Assembly: GCA_002473085.1 (NCBI GenBank)
Contig: DKTP01000106.1
Coordinates: 1 to 48,172, forward strand
Length of the DNA: 48,172 nucleotides
From: Anaerolineales bacterium UBA7227
GTDB lineage: Bacteria; Chloroflexota; Anaerolineae; Anaerolineales; Villigracilaceae
Reading direction: 5' to 3'
Shown: one piece after another, positions 16,516 through 23,803 of the stretch
Position numbering within the stretch: position 1 is the stretch's first letter
Layout of the letters: every line of letters begins with the position of its first letter
Made by a program: the position numbers and the translations under genes
Notes under the pieces: model-generated
The model's input: only the letters and a program-made list of their open reading frames with translations
Database searches by the model: none
Told to the model about the DNA's origin: nothing

Positions 16516-18179
16516 CCACAGAGACTTTATTACAACGCGCGGCGGAGCTCCTGACCCCGTTCGCGAAAGACAGCGCGCGTCCCGAAAGCAACCGCCTCGA
16601 CGTGGCGATTTCCGCGAACGACCTGCCCGCCGCCGCAGAGACCCTGTCGAATGCAGACTGGGGCTACCTCTCCGCCATCACGGGCATGGACCTCGCGCCC
16701 GAAGCGGACGAGCTGGAAGCGCTGTACCACTTCTGCGACAAAGCCGCGGTCGCGACTCTGCGCGTGCGTTTGCCGCGCGCAGGCCGCTCGGAGATTCCCT
16801 CCATCAGTCCACAGATTCCCGCGGCGGCATTCTTCGAGCGCGAGTTGGGCGAAATGCTCGGCGTGACGGTGGTCGGCACGCCCGACCCCTCGCGGCTCTT
16901 CCTGCCGGACGACTGGCCCGAGGGCGTCTATCCCCTGCGGCGCGATTTCAAACAGGAGCAGGCCGCGCCCGTCGAGACGGCGAACCGGCCCGAGGGCGGA
17001 AGAGTCGGGAACAAATTCATCGTGCCGATCGGTCCCCAGCATCCCGCGTTGAAGGAACCCGGTCACTTTGAATTCGAAGTGGACGGCGAGATCATCACCG
17101 GCGCGCGTATGCGGCTGGGATACGTCCATCGCGGCATTGAGAAAGCCACCGAAGAGCGCAACTGGATTCAGAATCTCTATCTGCTCGAACGCGTCTGCGG
17201 CATTTGCTCGCACACGCATACCAGCGTGTATTCGCAGGGCGTGGAAAAACTGGCGCAGGTGGAAACGCCGCCACGCGCGCTGGCTATCCGCGAATTGGTG
17301 GCGGGACTCGAGCGCATCCACAGTCACCTGCTGTGGCTGGGCGTGGCCGCGCACGAAGCCGGGTTCGACACGCTGTTCATGTATTCGTGGCGCGACCGCG
17401 AAACCGTGATGAACCTGCTGGAGGAGTTGACCGGCAACCGCGTCAACTATTCGATCTGCGTGCTGGGCGGCGTAAAGCAGGACATCCTGCCCGAACAGGC
17501 CGCTTCCATCCATCAGGCGATTGGCTATCTCGAAGAACGCATCCGCTATTACCTGGACGTGGTGAGTTCGGATACGTTCTTTCTCCAGCGCACGCGCGGC
17601 ATCGGGACCATGACCCTGGACGAAGCCAAACGCTTCGGCTCGCTCGGACCGACGGCGCGCGCCTCCGGCCTGCGGCGCGACGTGCGCCTCGACTCGCCCT
17701 ACGGCGCGTACACGCGCTTCCCGGTCAGCATCGTGACCGACGAGCGCGGCGACCTGGAAGCGCGCTTCGCCGTGCGCATGAAGGAACTGCTCGTCACCTG
17801 CTCCACCATCCGCGCCATCGTGGACAACCTCCCGGCGGGCGAGTTGACCACGCGTTTCCCGCGCAAAATTCCCGCAGGCGAAACCGTCAGCCGCGTCGAA
17901 GCGCCGCGCGGCGAAGTCTTCTACTTCATCAAGAGCGGCGGCGGCGAAAGTCCGACGCGGCTCAAAATCCGCACGCCCAGTTTGTGCAACTGGACTTCGG
18001 TCTTAAACAAAGCCGTCGGCCACCAACTGGCGGACGTGCCGATGCTGATCGCCGGCATGGACCCGTGCTTCTCCTGCAACGACCGCATGGTCACCGTGCG
18101 CGGCAAGAAAGATTCGCGCTCCATGACCTGGTCCGAACTGCGCGAATACGGGATCCAAAAATATCAAGGGCGAAGATGA
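16512..18179 (+). CDS. [NiFe]-hydrogenase large subunit fused to NuoC-like domain (HycE-like)
   Basis: 555 residues. The N-terminal NuoC-like domain (about 1-150) has Glu-Arg-Glu-Leu-Gly-Glu-Met-Leu-Gly and Leu-Pro-Asp-Asp-Trp-Pro-Glu-Gly. The catalytic domain starts near 165 with Ile-Gly-Pro-Gln-His-Pro. All four NiFe ligands are present: Arg-Val-Cys-Gly-Ile-Cys at 229/232 and Asp-Pro-Cys-Phe-Ser-Cys at 519/522. So it is a true hydrogenase, not a complex I NuoD. About 30 residues follow Asn-Asp-Arg-Met; HycE is cut after the equivalent Arg, and a HycI-type protease is encoded in the same operon. It belongs to group 4; no formate dehydrogenase gene is adjacent, so the electron partner (ferredoxin or formate) is open. 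Confidence 0.94.
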   Translation: MTTETLLQRAAELLTPFAKDSARPESNRLDVAISANDLPAAAETLSNADWGYLSAITGMDLAPEADELEALYHFCDKAAVATLRVRLPRAGRSEIPSISPQIPAAAFFERELGEMLGVTVVGTPDPSRLFLPDDWPEGVYPLRRDFKQEQAAPVETANRPEGGRVGNKFIVPIGPQHPALKEPGHFEFEVDGEIITGARMRLGYVHRGIEKATEERNWIQNLYLLERVCGICSHTHTSVYSQGVEKLAQVETPPRALAIRELVAGLERIHSHLLWLGVAAHEAGFDTLFMYSWRDRETVMNLLEELTGNRVNYSICVLGGVKQDILPEQAASIHQAIGYLEERIRYYLDVVSSDTFFLQRTRGIGTMTLDEAKRFGSLGPTARASGLRRDVRLDSPYGAYTRFPVSIVTDERGDLEARFAVRMKELLVTCSTIRAIVDNLPAGELTTRFPRKIPAGETVSRVEAPRGEVFYFIKSGGGESPTRLKIRTPSLCNWTSVLNKAVGHQLADVPMLIAGMDPCFSCNDRMVTVRGKKDSRSMTWSELREYGIQKYQGRR

Positions 18180-18192
18180 GATTGGACATGCG

Positions 18193-19116
18193 ATGAACCT
18201 TCTGACTTCCCTGTTCTCCCTCATGATCTTTCCGGCCGGCCTCGCCCTCATCCTGAGCGGCCTGCTGTACGAATGGGCTGACCGGAAACTGGTGGCGCGC
18301 TTCCAAAACCGCGTCGGCCCGCGCTGGTTCCAGCCGTTCGCCGACATCCTCAAACTCCTGGCGAAGGAGGAGATCAAACCAAGCGGGCTGGACAGCGCGC
18401 TGTTCTACGGACTCCCCATCCTCGCACTGACCGGCGCGTTGACCGCCGCTCTCTACGCCCCGATTCTGGGCCTGCCCCCGATTCATTCCTTCCCCGGCGA
18501 TTTGATCGTCACCCTCTACCTGCTCTCGCTGCTGACCATCTCAATGGGACTGGCCGGCTGGAACGCCTCGAGCCGCTTCTCGGTGATCGGCGCGACGCGT
18601 TCGCTCACGCAGTTATTCGCCTACGAAGCGCCCTTCCTGCTGGCCCTGCTCGGTCCCGCCATCGCCGCCAACTCATGGACGATCAGGGACGTCAGCGCCT
18701 ACGCCGGAAGTCACTGGCTGATTCTGTCCCAGCCGGTCGGATTCGTCATCGCCCTGATCGGGCTGATGGGCAAACTCGAACTCCCGCCCTTCGACGCGCC
18801 CGAAGCCGAGACCGAGATCGTGGCCGGCGCGCTGACCGAGTATTCCGGTCGCGGCCTGGCTCTCTTCACCCTCGGAAAATCGGTGGAACTGGTCGTGGCG
18901 GTAAGTCTGGTGGCCGCGTTCTATCTGGGCGGCATCGGCAACCCGCTCCTGTTCCTGCTCAAGACTTTGGGCATCGTGCTGTTGATGTCGCTGCTGCAAG
19001 CCCTGCTCACCCGTCTGCGCATTGATCAGACGGTGGGCCTGTGGTGGCGTCTCGGCGCGTTATTGGCCCTGCTCCAGATATTGGTATTGATCCTCGTGAA
19101 AGGATGGCTGGCATGA
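18193..19116 (+). CDS. Hydrogenase membrane anchor subunit, NuoH/HycD-like
   Basis: 307 residues with about eight transmembrane helices. The family start is seen: Tyr-Glu-Trp-Ala-Asp-Arg-Lys-Leu-Val-Ala-Arg-Phe-Gln-Asn-Arg-Val-Gly-Pro. A loop with Leu-Pro-Pro-Phe-Asp-Ala-Pro-Glu-Ala-Glu-Thr-Glu-Ile (about 195-208) holds the acidic residues that in NuoH/HycD lead protons from the cluster interface into the membrane. It anchors the small and large subunits to the membrane arm. The start follows the large-subunit stop by 13 bases; its stop overlaps the ferredoxin-like gene (ATGA). Confidence 0.92.
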   Translation: MNLLTSLFSLMIFPAGLALILSGLLYEWADRKLVARFQNRVGPRWFQPFADILKLLAKEEIKPSGLDSALFYGLPILALTGALTAALYAPILGLPPIHSFPGDLIVTLYLLSLLTISMGLAGWNASSRFSVIGATRSLTQLFAYEAPFLLALLGPAIAANSWTIRDVSAYAGSHWLILSQPVGFVIALIGLMGKLELPPFDAPEAETEIVAGALTEYSGRGLALFTLGKSVELVVAVSLVAAFYLGGIGNPLLFLLKTLGIVLLMSLLQALLTRLRIDQTVGLWWRLGALLALLQILVLILVKGWLA

Positions 19117-19538
19117 AGATCGGCTCTATGCTCAAAGATTTGCTGGTCTCGTTTTTCTCCGCGCCGGTCACGGAGAAATATCCCTTCGAACGCCCCGAAA
19201 CGGCTGAACGCTTTCGCGGCAAGTTGTATTTCGATCCCGCCAAATGCACGGGATGTAATCTCTGCTCCAAAGATTGCCCTGCGCACGCGCTGGAGATCGA
19301 GATCATTGACCGCGCCGCCAAACGCTTCGTGGCGCGCTACAACGTGGATCGCTGCATCTACTGCGCGCAATGCGTCCAGTCCTGCAAATTCAAATGTATC
19401 GGCATGTCGAGCGAGGACTGGGAACTGGCCTCGCTTCACAAGGCGCCGTTCGTGGTGAATTATGGAAAGGAAGAAGACATTGCCGCGCTCCTGGCGAAAC
19501 CTTCTCAGGGAAAAACTGTCCCCGAACCGGCCGGGTGA
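19113..19538 (+). CDS. Two-cluster ferredoxin subunit, NuoI/HyfH-like
   Basis: 141 residues. Two [4Fe-4S] motifs are visible: Cys-Thr-Gly-Cys-Asn-Leu-Cys-Ser-Lys-Asp-Cys-Pro and Cys-Ile-Tyr-Cys-Ala-Gln-Cys-Val-Gln-Ser-Cys. The second lacks the usual Pro after its last Cys and has one extra Cys three residues on. An amphipathic N-terminus (Leu-Leu-Val-Ser-Phe-Phe) would lie on NuoH, as in NuoI. It passes electrons from ferredoxin or another donor to the small subunit. The ATG at 19113 is coupled to the stop of the NuoH-like gene. The 3' 77 bases are shared with the maturation protease gene in another frame. Confidence 0.9.
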   Translation: MKIGSMLKDLLVSFFSAPVTEKYPFERPETAERFRGKLYFDPAKCTGCNLCSKDCPAHALEIEIIDRAAKRFVARYNVDRCIYCAQCVQSCKFKCIGMSSEDWELASLHKAPFVVNYGKEEDIAALLAKPSQGKTVPEPAG

Positions 19539-19992
19539 ACTTCCCGCCCCCGCGCGGACCTGCCTGGTGGGAACCGGCAGCGACCTGCGCGGAGACGATT
19601 CAGCCGGACTGGCGGTCGCGCGCGAACTGCTCCAGAACCCGCCGCGCGCCGAAAACCTGCTGATCGTGGAAGGCGGCCCCGCGCCGGAGAATTACGCCAA
19701 CCGGATGCGCGCCTTTCGTCCCGAACTGGTCCTGTTCATCGACGCCGCTCACATGGACGAAACGCCCGGCGCTGTCCGCTGGATTCCGCTGGAGATGATC
19801 GACGGCATGAGCGCCTCATCGCATTCCCTGCCGCTTTCGATCCTGGCAAAATACCTCACGCTCGAATTGAATTGCGAAGTGGGCGTGTTGGGCATCCAGC
19901 CGGAGCAAAACGAACTCGACGCGGGACTCAGCCTCCCGGTCCGCGCCGCGGCGGACGAAATCAAAGCGGAGATCCGCCGGGTCTTTCCATAG
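19462..19992 (+). CDS. hycI: Hydrogenase maturation endopeptidase, HycI type
   Basis: 176 residues. Such proteases cut off the C-terminal tail of the large subunit after nickel insertion. The core starts at about residue 34 with Cys-Leu-Val-Gly-Thr-Gly-Ser-Asp-Leu-Arg-Gly-Asp-Asp-Ser-Ala-Gly; the Asp and the later Asp-Ala-Ala-His-Met-Asp and Ser-Ser-His-Ser-Leu-Pro segments carry the nickel ligands. Gly-Gly-Pro-Ala-Pro-Glu-Asn and Leu-Gly-Ile-Gln-Pro match HycI closely. The ATG at 19462 lies inside the ferredoxin gene and gives a 33-residue basic extension; no ATG or GTG that would give the usual shorter form is visible in frame, so the true start is uncertain. It ends the hydrogenase operon. 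Confidence 0.88.
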   Translation: MERKKTLPRSWRNLLREKLSPNRPGELPAPARTCLVGTGSDLRGDDSAGLAVARELLQNPPRAENLLIVEGGPAPENYANRMRAFRPELVLFIDAAHMDETPGAVRWIPLEMIDGMSASSHSLPLSILAKYLTLELNCEVGVLGIQPEQNELDAGLSLPVRAAADEIKAEIRRVFP

Positions 19993-20053
19993 GGACACCG
20001 CGCGGCCGCAAAGTCCATCGAACAAAACCGCCAAATTTCTCCACAGCCAATTA

Positions 20054-20087
20054 TTGACAAAAAGTCTATAGTTATGTAAACTATAGA
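20054..20087 (+). promoter_or_regulatory. PadR gene promoter overlapped by a 9-bp inverted-repeat operator
   Basis: A perfect -35 TTGACA (20054-20059) and -10 TAAACT (20077-20082) are 17 bases apart. Within them TCTATAGTT (20065-20073) and AACTATAGA (20079-20087) form a perfect inverted repeat around ATGTA. A dimer bound here would block RNA polymerase. PadR-family members commonly repress their own gene, so this is probably the autoregulatory site. The ATG with a GGAG site follows at 20104. Confidence 0.8.
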
Positions 20088-20103
20088 CAAAGGAGAACTG
20101 CTT

Positions 20104-20463
20104 ATGCCCGGTGGAAGAGGCCACGGCGGACGCCGCAAAATGTTTTTTCTCGAATCGTGCCTGCTGGCGCTTCTGCACCGCGAGCCCGGCTACGGATACA
20201 GCCTGATGGACGGCCTGAAGGAATTCGGCTTCCAGCCCGACGAAACAGACATCAGCGTCCTCTACCGCGCCCTGCGCAACCTGGAGACCGCCGGTCTCGT
20301 GGTCAGTTCGTGGGGACAGGAAAGCCTCGGCCCCCAGCGGCGCATGTATACCATCACCCCACAGGGCGAAGCGGCGCTCTCCGAATGGATCGAATCCCTG
20401 CGCCAGCGGCGCAAGGAAATCGAGGCGCTTGAAGCGGCGTACGACGCTGTCAAGAAAAAGTAA
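20104..20463 (+). CDS. PadR-family transcriptional regulator
   Basis: 119 residues. The N-terminal winged helix has the PadR pattern Leu-Leu-Ala-Leu-Leu-x5-Gly-Tyr-Gly-Tyr-Ser-Leu-Met-Asp-Gly-Leu, then Val-Leu-Tyr-Arg-Ala-Leu-Arg-Asn-Leu-Glu-Thr-Ala-Gly-Leu-Val and Arg-Arg-Met-Tyr-Thr-Ile-Thr-Pro-Gln-Gly. The wing leads into a single C-terminal dimerisation helix (short, subfamily 2-like). The N-terminus is Gly/His/Arg-rich (Gly-Gly-Arg-Gly-His-Gly-Gly-Arg), perhaps a metal or nucleic-acid contact. It lies upstream of the DUF5320 and NifX-like genes with a gap of 28 bases, so it probably controls these small genes. Confidence 0.9.
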   Translation: MPGGRGHGGRRKMFFLESCLLALLHREPGYGYSLMDGLKEFGFQPDETDISVLYRALRNLETAGLVVSSWGQESLGPQRRMYTITPQGEAALSEWIESLRQRRKEIEALEAAYDAVKKK

Positions 20464-20491
20464 CCGACAAGGCATACGAAAGGAGTACAAC

Positions 20492-20731
20492 ATGCCATTC
20501 CAGGATGGAACTGGACCGCAAGGACAAGGTCCACGCACAGGACGCGGACAAGGCAACTGCAACGGTCAGGGCGGAACGGGAGGCGGACGCGGCCTCGGTC
20601 GCGGTCGCGGCTTCGGACGCGGCCGCGGCGGAGTCAACCTCCAGCAGGGCGCATCCCCGCTCAAAGCGCGGCTCGACACGCTGCAAACCGCCATCGAAAA
20701 ACTGTCCGAGAAGATCGGGCAGGGAAAGTAG
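20492..20731 (+). CDS. Small Gly-rich DUF5320-like protein
   Basis: 79 residues. It starts Met-Pro-Phe-Gln-Asp-Gly-Thr-Gly-Pro-Gln-Gly-Gln-Gly-Pro, the signature of DUF5320 proteins, followed by a long Gly/Arg repeat with one Cys (Gly-Asn-Cys-Asn-Gly) and a C-terminal helix of about 25 residues (Leu-Asp-Thr-Leu-Gln-Thr-Ala-Ile-Glu-Lys). In many anaerobes such genes sit beside NifX/NifB-type cofactor-binding proteins, as here. The function is unknown. An AGGAG site lies seven bases before the ATG. Confidence 0.75.
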   Translation: MPFQDGTGPQGQGPRTGRGQGNCNGQGGTGGGRGLGRGRGFGRGRGGVNLQQGASPLKARLDTLQTAIEKLSEKIGQGK

Positions 20732-20743
20732 CGAGTAGAAAGA

Positions 20744-21160
20744 ATGAAAATTGCCGCCATCACCGACGATGAGAAGACCATCAGCCAGCACTTTGGACGG
20801 GCGCAATACTACCTGGTCGCCACCGTGGAAAACGGACAGATCGTCCAGCGCGAGACGCGTCCCAAACTCGGACACAACCACTTTTCCAGCCAGCCGCATG
20901 AACACGAGCATGAACATGGCGCGGAAGGCCACAGGCATCGCCACGGCGCGGACCCGGCCTCGCATGAGAAGCACATGCAAATGTCCGAAGCCATCGCCGA
21001 TTGCGAAGCCCTGCTCTGCCGCGGCATGGGACGCGGCGCCTACGAAAGCCTGAAGGCGCGCGGCATCCGTCCCCTGCTCACCGACATCGCCGGCATAGAC
21101 GAAGCCGTCCTCGCTTACGCCAACGGCCAGATCGTGGACCACCTCGAAAAGCTGCATTGA
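20744..21160 (+). CDS. NifX-like iron-molybdenum-cofactor binding family protein, His-rich
   Basis: 138 residues of the dinitrogenase Fe-Mo cofactor biosynthesis fold. It opens with Met-Lys-Ile-Ala-Ala-Ile-Thr-Asp-Asp-Glu and Ile-Ser-Gln-His-Phe-Gly-Arg-Ala, the usual start, and has the Cys-Glu-Ala-Leu-Leu-Cys-Arg-Gly-Met-Gly segment and a final Asp-Glu-Ala-Val strand. A His-rich insertion of about 30 residues (around 48-80) with repeated His-Glu and His-Arg suggests metal binding. No nitrogenase genes are present, so the role is likely a general metal-cluster carrier. It lies 12 bases after the DUF5320 gene. Confidence 0.85.
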   Translation: MKIAAITDDEKTISQHFGRAQYYLVATVENGQIVQRETRPKLGHNHFSSQPHEHEHEHGAEGHRHRHGADPASHEKHMQMSEAIADCEALLCRGMGRGAYESLKARGIRPLLTDIAGIDEAVLAYANGQIVDHLEKLH

Positions 21161-21163
21161 CGG

Positions 21164-21196
21164 AACGGCGCTCCGCGTAAAATACGGAGCGCCGTT
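21164..21196. terminator. Strong 12-bp hairpin after the NifX-like gene
   Basis: AACGGCGCTCCG and CGGAGCGCCGTT are perfectly complementary around a nine-base loop. No T-run follows on the plus strand, so it is a terminator-like or RNA-stabilising hairpin rather than a classic intrinsic terminator. Confidence 0.6.
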
Positions 21197-21246
21197 AAAA
21201 ACTAAATTAGCCAGCCCTCCAAAAAGAAAAAAAGCACGGAGAAACA

Positions 21247-22347
21247 ATGAAAAAAAACGCCGCGCTCAAAGCGATCCTGCTGGCGGGGATGTTCCTGCTG
21301 TTTCCTGCCGCGGCGCGCGCGCAGACCGCCCTGCCGGCGGTGCGCGCCGTCCTTTTCTACTCCCCCACCTGCGGTCATTGCGAACTCGTGATCGCCGAGA
21401 CGCTCATCCCGATGACCAAGCGCTACGGCGACCAATTGCAGATCCTGGGCGTGGACGTCAGCCAGCCGCAAGGCTCCGAACTCTTTTCCGCGGCCCTGCA
21501 AAAGTTCGGCCTGGAGCGCGGCGGAGTCCCATTCCTCGTGATTGACAACATCTATTTGGTCGGTTCGCAGGAAATCCCCGAACGTTTCCCGGGCATGGTG
21601 GAAACCTACCTGGCGCAAGGCGGGCTGGACTGGCCGAATCTGCCCGGGCTGGAGGGCGCCCTCCCTGCGGGGACTTCGCAGACTTCGCCCCCCGAGCCGC
21701 TCACGCCAGATTCGACTCACCTCGACAAAGCCTCCTGGCGTGAACGTTTCGCCCGCGACCCCCTGGGGAATTCCCTCTCCGTGGTCATACTGACGGGGAT
21801 GCTGGGCGCGGCCGTCTGGGCTGTTGTCCTCTTCCGAAAACCGGACGGCGGCGCCAGCCTTAAAGACAATTGGAGCTGGGCGATCCTCGCTCTGTCCATC
21901 GCGGGGACGCTCGTGGCGGGCTACCTCGCCTACGTGGAAACCGCCCAGGTCGAGGCGGTCTGCGGTCCCGTCGGAGACTGCAACACCGTCCAGCAGAGCG
22001 AGTACGCGCGGCTGTTCGGCGTCCTGCCCATCGGAATGCTGGGACTGATCGGATACGCGGGCATCGTCATCGCCTGGGCGGTCGGCCGCTTCGCAGACGG
22101 TCAGCCCGGCAAATTGGCCGCGCTGGCCTTATTCGGGATGACCGCAGCGGGCGCGCTCTTCTCGATCTATCTGACCTTCCTCGAACCCTTCGTGATCGGC
22201 GCCACCTGCGCCTGGTGCCTGACCTCCGCGGTATTGATGACGGTATTGATGCTGCTGTCCGTCAAACCCGCCAAAGCCGCGCTTTCCCGGCCGTCTCGCT
22301 CCGGCAAAAGCCGGGCGCTTCCGAAGCCGTCATTACGCGGACGTTAG
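21247..22347 (+). CDS. Thioredoxin-like/VKOR fusion, disulfide-bond formation protein
   Basis: 366 residues. A signal peptide ends near residue 25 (Ala-Arg-Ala-Gln). A thioredoxin-like domain follows with Phe-Tyr-Ser-Pro-Thr-Cys-Gly-His-Cys (Cys 42/45) and a cis-Pro region Gly-Val-Pro-Phe-Leu-Val. After a Pro-rich linker and a first hydrophobic helix (about 175-195) comes a VKOR domain: Cys-Gly-Pro-Val-Gly-Asp-Cys-Asn-Thr-Val loop cysteines, Gly-Val-Leu-Pro-Ile-Gly-Met, and Cys-Ala-Trp-Cys for the quinone site. Together these can make protein disulfides outside the cell and pass electrons to quinone. The redox domain is N-terminal, whereas bacterial fusions usually have it C-terminal. Followed by an intrinsic terminator. 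Confidence 0.85.
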   Translation: MKKNAALKAILLAGMFLLFPAAARAQTALPAVRAVLFYSPTCGHCELVIAETLIPMTKRYGDQLQILGVDVSQPQGSELFSAALQKFGLERGGVPFLVIDNIYLVGSQEIPERFPGMVETYLAQGGLDWPNLPGLEGALPAGTSQTSPPEPLTPDSTHLDKASWRERFARDPLGNSLSVVILTGMLGAAVWAVVLFRKPDGGASLKDNWSWAILALSIAGTLVAGYLAYVETAQVEAVCGPVGDCNTVQQSEYARLFGVLPIGMLGLIGYAGIVIAWAVGRFADGQPGKLAALALFGMTAAGALFSIYLTFLEPFVIGATCAWCLTSAVLMTVLMLLSVKPAKAALSRPSRSGKSRALPKPSLRGR

Positions 22348-22410
22348 AGAACGTCCGTTGCACGTCTAATTATTTTCAACCGACTACCTTACTTTGGGCC
22401 ACTACCCAAT

Positions 22411-22447
22411 CGGGCCAGACTGCAAAACGCGTCTGGCCCGATTTTGT
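22411..22447 (+). terminator. Intrinsic terminator after the VKOR fusion gene
   Basis: CGGGCCAGAC pairs with GTCTGGCCCG over a ten-base loop and is followed by ATTTTGTT. It separates the VKOR unit from the ArsR-led sulfur locus. Confidence 0.8.
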
Positions 22448-22524
22448 TCAGAGGCTGCGCCGCGCCCTCTTGGATGGGCATCTTGTTAATGTGACGTTAA
22501 TCTTAACTTATCGTGACACTCGCC

Positions 22525-22550
22525 ACTATGGTGAAATACTTCACAATAGT
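22525..22550 (+). promoter_or_regulatory. Candidate ArsR operator upstream of the sulfur locus
   Basis: ACTATGGTGAA (22525-22535) and TTCACAATAGT (22540-22550) form an 11-bp inverted repeat with one mismatch around ATAC. It lies 48 bases before the ArsR ATG. A possible promoter is TTCACA (22540-22545) with ATATAT (22563-22568), which would put the operator over the -35 box. Such dyads are typical for ArsR-family repressors. Confidence 0.6.
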
Positions 22551-22597
22551 ATTATCCACGCCATATATCCGTTTATTCGCATAAAGGCAACAACTGT

Positions 22598-22939
22598 ATG
22601 ATCTCCCCCACACTGAAATTGGAACTCAGCCAATTGGAAGCGGACTTCTGCTCGGCGCTTTCCGATCCCACACGCCTGCTCATCCTTTACGCGCTGGGCG
22701 AAGGCGCGCGCAACGTCAACGATCTGGCCGGCGAACTCGCCATTCCGCAGCCCACCGCGTCGAGACATCTCAAAGTCCTGCGCGACCGAGGGCTGGTGTG
22801 GACCACCCGGCAAGGCACAAGCGTCACCTATCAACTGGCGGACGCGCGCATATTGGAAGCCATAGACCTGCTCCGCAAGATCATGGGCGAACGGCTCGCC
22901 TACCGCGCAGGTTTGGTGGAAGAAACGATCGCCGAATAA
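22598..22939 (+). CDS. ArsR/SmtB-family transcriptional regulator
   Basis: 113 residues of winged-helix fold: Phe-Cys-Ser-Ala-Leu-Ser-Asp-Pro-Thr-Arg-Leu-Leu-Ile-Leu at about 17-30, then the recognition helix Gln-Pro-Thr-Ala-Ser-Arg-His-Leu-Lys-Val-Leu-Arg and the wing Gly-Thr-Ser-Val-Thr-Tyr-Gln-Leu. Only one Cys (residue 18) is visible, so the usual metal site or the two-Cys persulfide switch of SqrR/BigR cannot be read directly. Its place at the head of the cytochrome and YeeE genes suggests control by a sulfur or redox signal, as known for ArsR proteins beside YeeE genes; this is an inference. Next gene 37 bases downstream. Confidence 0.9.
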   Translation: MISPTLKLELSQLEADFCSALSDPTRLLILYALGEGARNVNDLAGELAIPQPTASRHLKVLRDRGLVWTTRQGTSVTYQLADARILEAIDLLRKIMGERLAYRAGLVEETIAE

Positions 22940-22976
22940 ATTTCAGTCAACAAGACTCTTTGGATGGAGAATGAAT

Positions 22977-23801
22977 ATGCAACCTAAGAAAGCCGCTCTC
23001 TACTTTCTTTTTGCCGGGCTGGCGTTGGTTCTAGCCGCCAGCGTGTACCTGGCAACCGCCACGCCCGTCAGCGCGCAATGCGGCTCGCAGGCTTCCTCCT
23101 GCAAGAACTGCCACGAAGTACAGGGACAGGATCCCGTCAACGCGGATGGGACGGGCTGGCACCAGTCGCACGCGTTCGGCGATTTCTGCTACATCTGCCA
23201 CGCGGGGAATAATCAGGCAAAAGACAAAGCCGCCGCGCACGAGGGGATGGTCCCGCCGCTTTCGGACGTGAAGGCGGCCTGCCAGCAATGTCACGTGGCG
23301 GATCTGGACGCGCGCGCCCAGGTCTACGCGGACGCGCTGGGGGTGACGATCGGCTCGGGGTCCGGCGCGCCCGCTGCGGGGTCGTCGGACGCGGCGCCGC
23401 CTGTCAGCGCGGAGTCGGCTCCCGCGGCAGCGCCGTCGAATCAGTGCAATGAGATCGTCGTGGACGATCCGAACGCGGTCAACTACAAAGAGAACTACGA
23501 CGCCATCGTGCTGGGCAAGAAGCCTGTCAATTGGGGCAACATGATCCTGCTGGGCATGATCGGTTTGCTGGCGGTCGGCGGCGGCGGGTACGTAATTACG
23601 CGCGAGAAACTGGTCAAGGTGAAGTTCGGCGATACGCGCACAGTGGACGAGGAGTATCCCGCCGACGTGGTGGAGATGCTGCCGAAGATCGCGGGGCTAA
23701 AGACAGGCGCGCGCAAGTCGCTGCGCAACGTGCTGGATAGCCGGAAAGCCGACAAGGTTCTCGACTTGATCGACACGGTCACTGCAAAAGACGAGGAGTA
23801 A
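22977..23801 (+). CDS. Membrane-anchored tri-haem cytochrome c
   Basis: 274 residues from the ATG at 22977, preferred to 22971 because GGAG then sits at proper distance. A signal sequence or N-terminal helix ends near residue 33. Three CxxCH haem c motifs follow: Cys-Lys-Asn-Cys-His, Cys-Tyr-Ile-Cys-His and Cys-Gln-Gln-Cys-His, within residues 42-110. An Ala/Pro/Ser linker leads to a transmembrane helix (about 182-203) and a soluble charged tail of about 70 residues, probably cytoplasmic. It would carry electrons outside the cell beside the YeeE/YedE pair, two bases upstream of the first. I know no established function for this architecture. Confidence 0.82.
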   Translation: MQPKKAALYFLFAGLALVLAASVYLATATPVSAQCGSQASSCKNCHEVQGQDPVNADGTGWHQSHAFGDFCYICHAGNNQAKDKAAAHEGMVPPLSDVKAACQQCHVADLDARAQVYADALGVTIGSGSGAPAAGSSDAAPPVSAESAPAAAPSNQCNEIVVDDPNAVNYKENYDAIVLGKKPVNWGNMILLGMIGLLAVGGGGYVITREKLVKVKFGDTRTVDEEYPADVVEMLPKIAGLKTGARKSLRNVLDSRKADKVLDLIDTVTAKDEE

Positions 23802-23803
23802 CC

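Noticed and set aside
11548..19992. NADH:quinone oxidoreductase (complex I) operon
   Set aside because: The large subunit keeps all four NiFe ligand cysteines and a protease-cut tail, a HycI protease is encoded, and NuoE/F/G are absent.
11548..19992. Formate hydrogenlyase
   Set aside because: No formate dehydrogenase or HycB-like gene is present, so the formate link is not supported, although subunits resemble Hyf.
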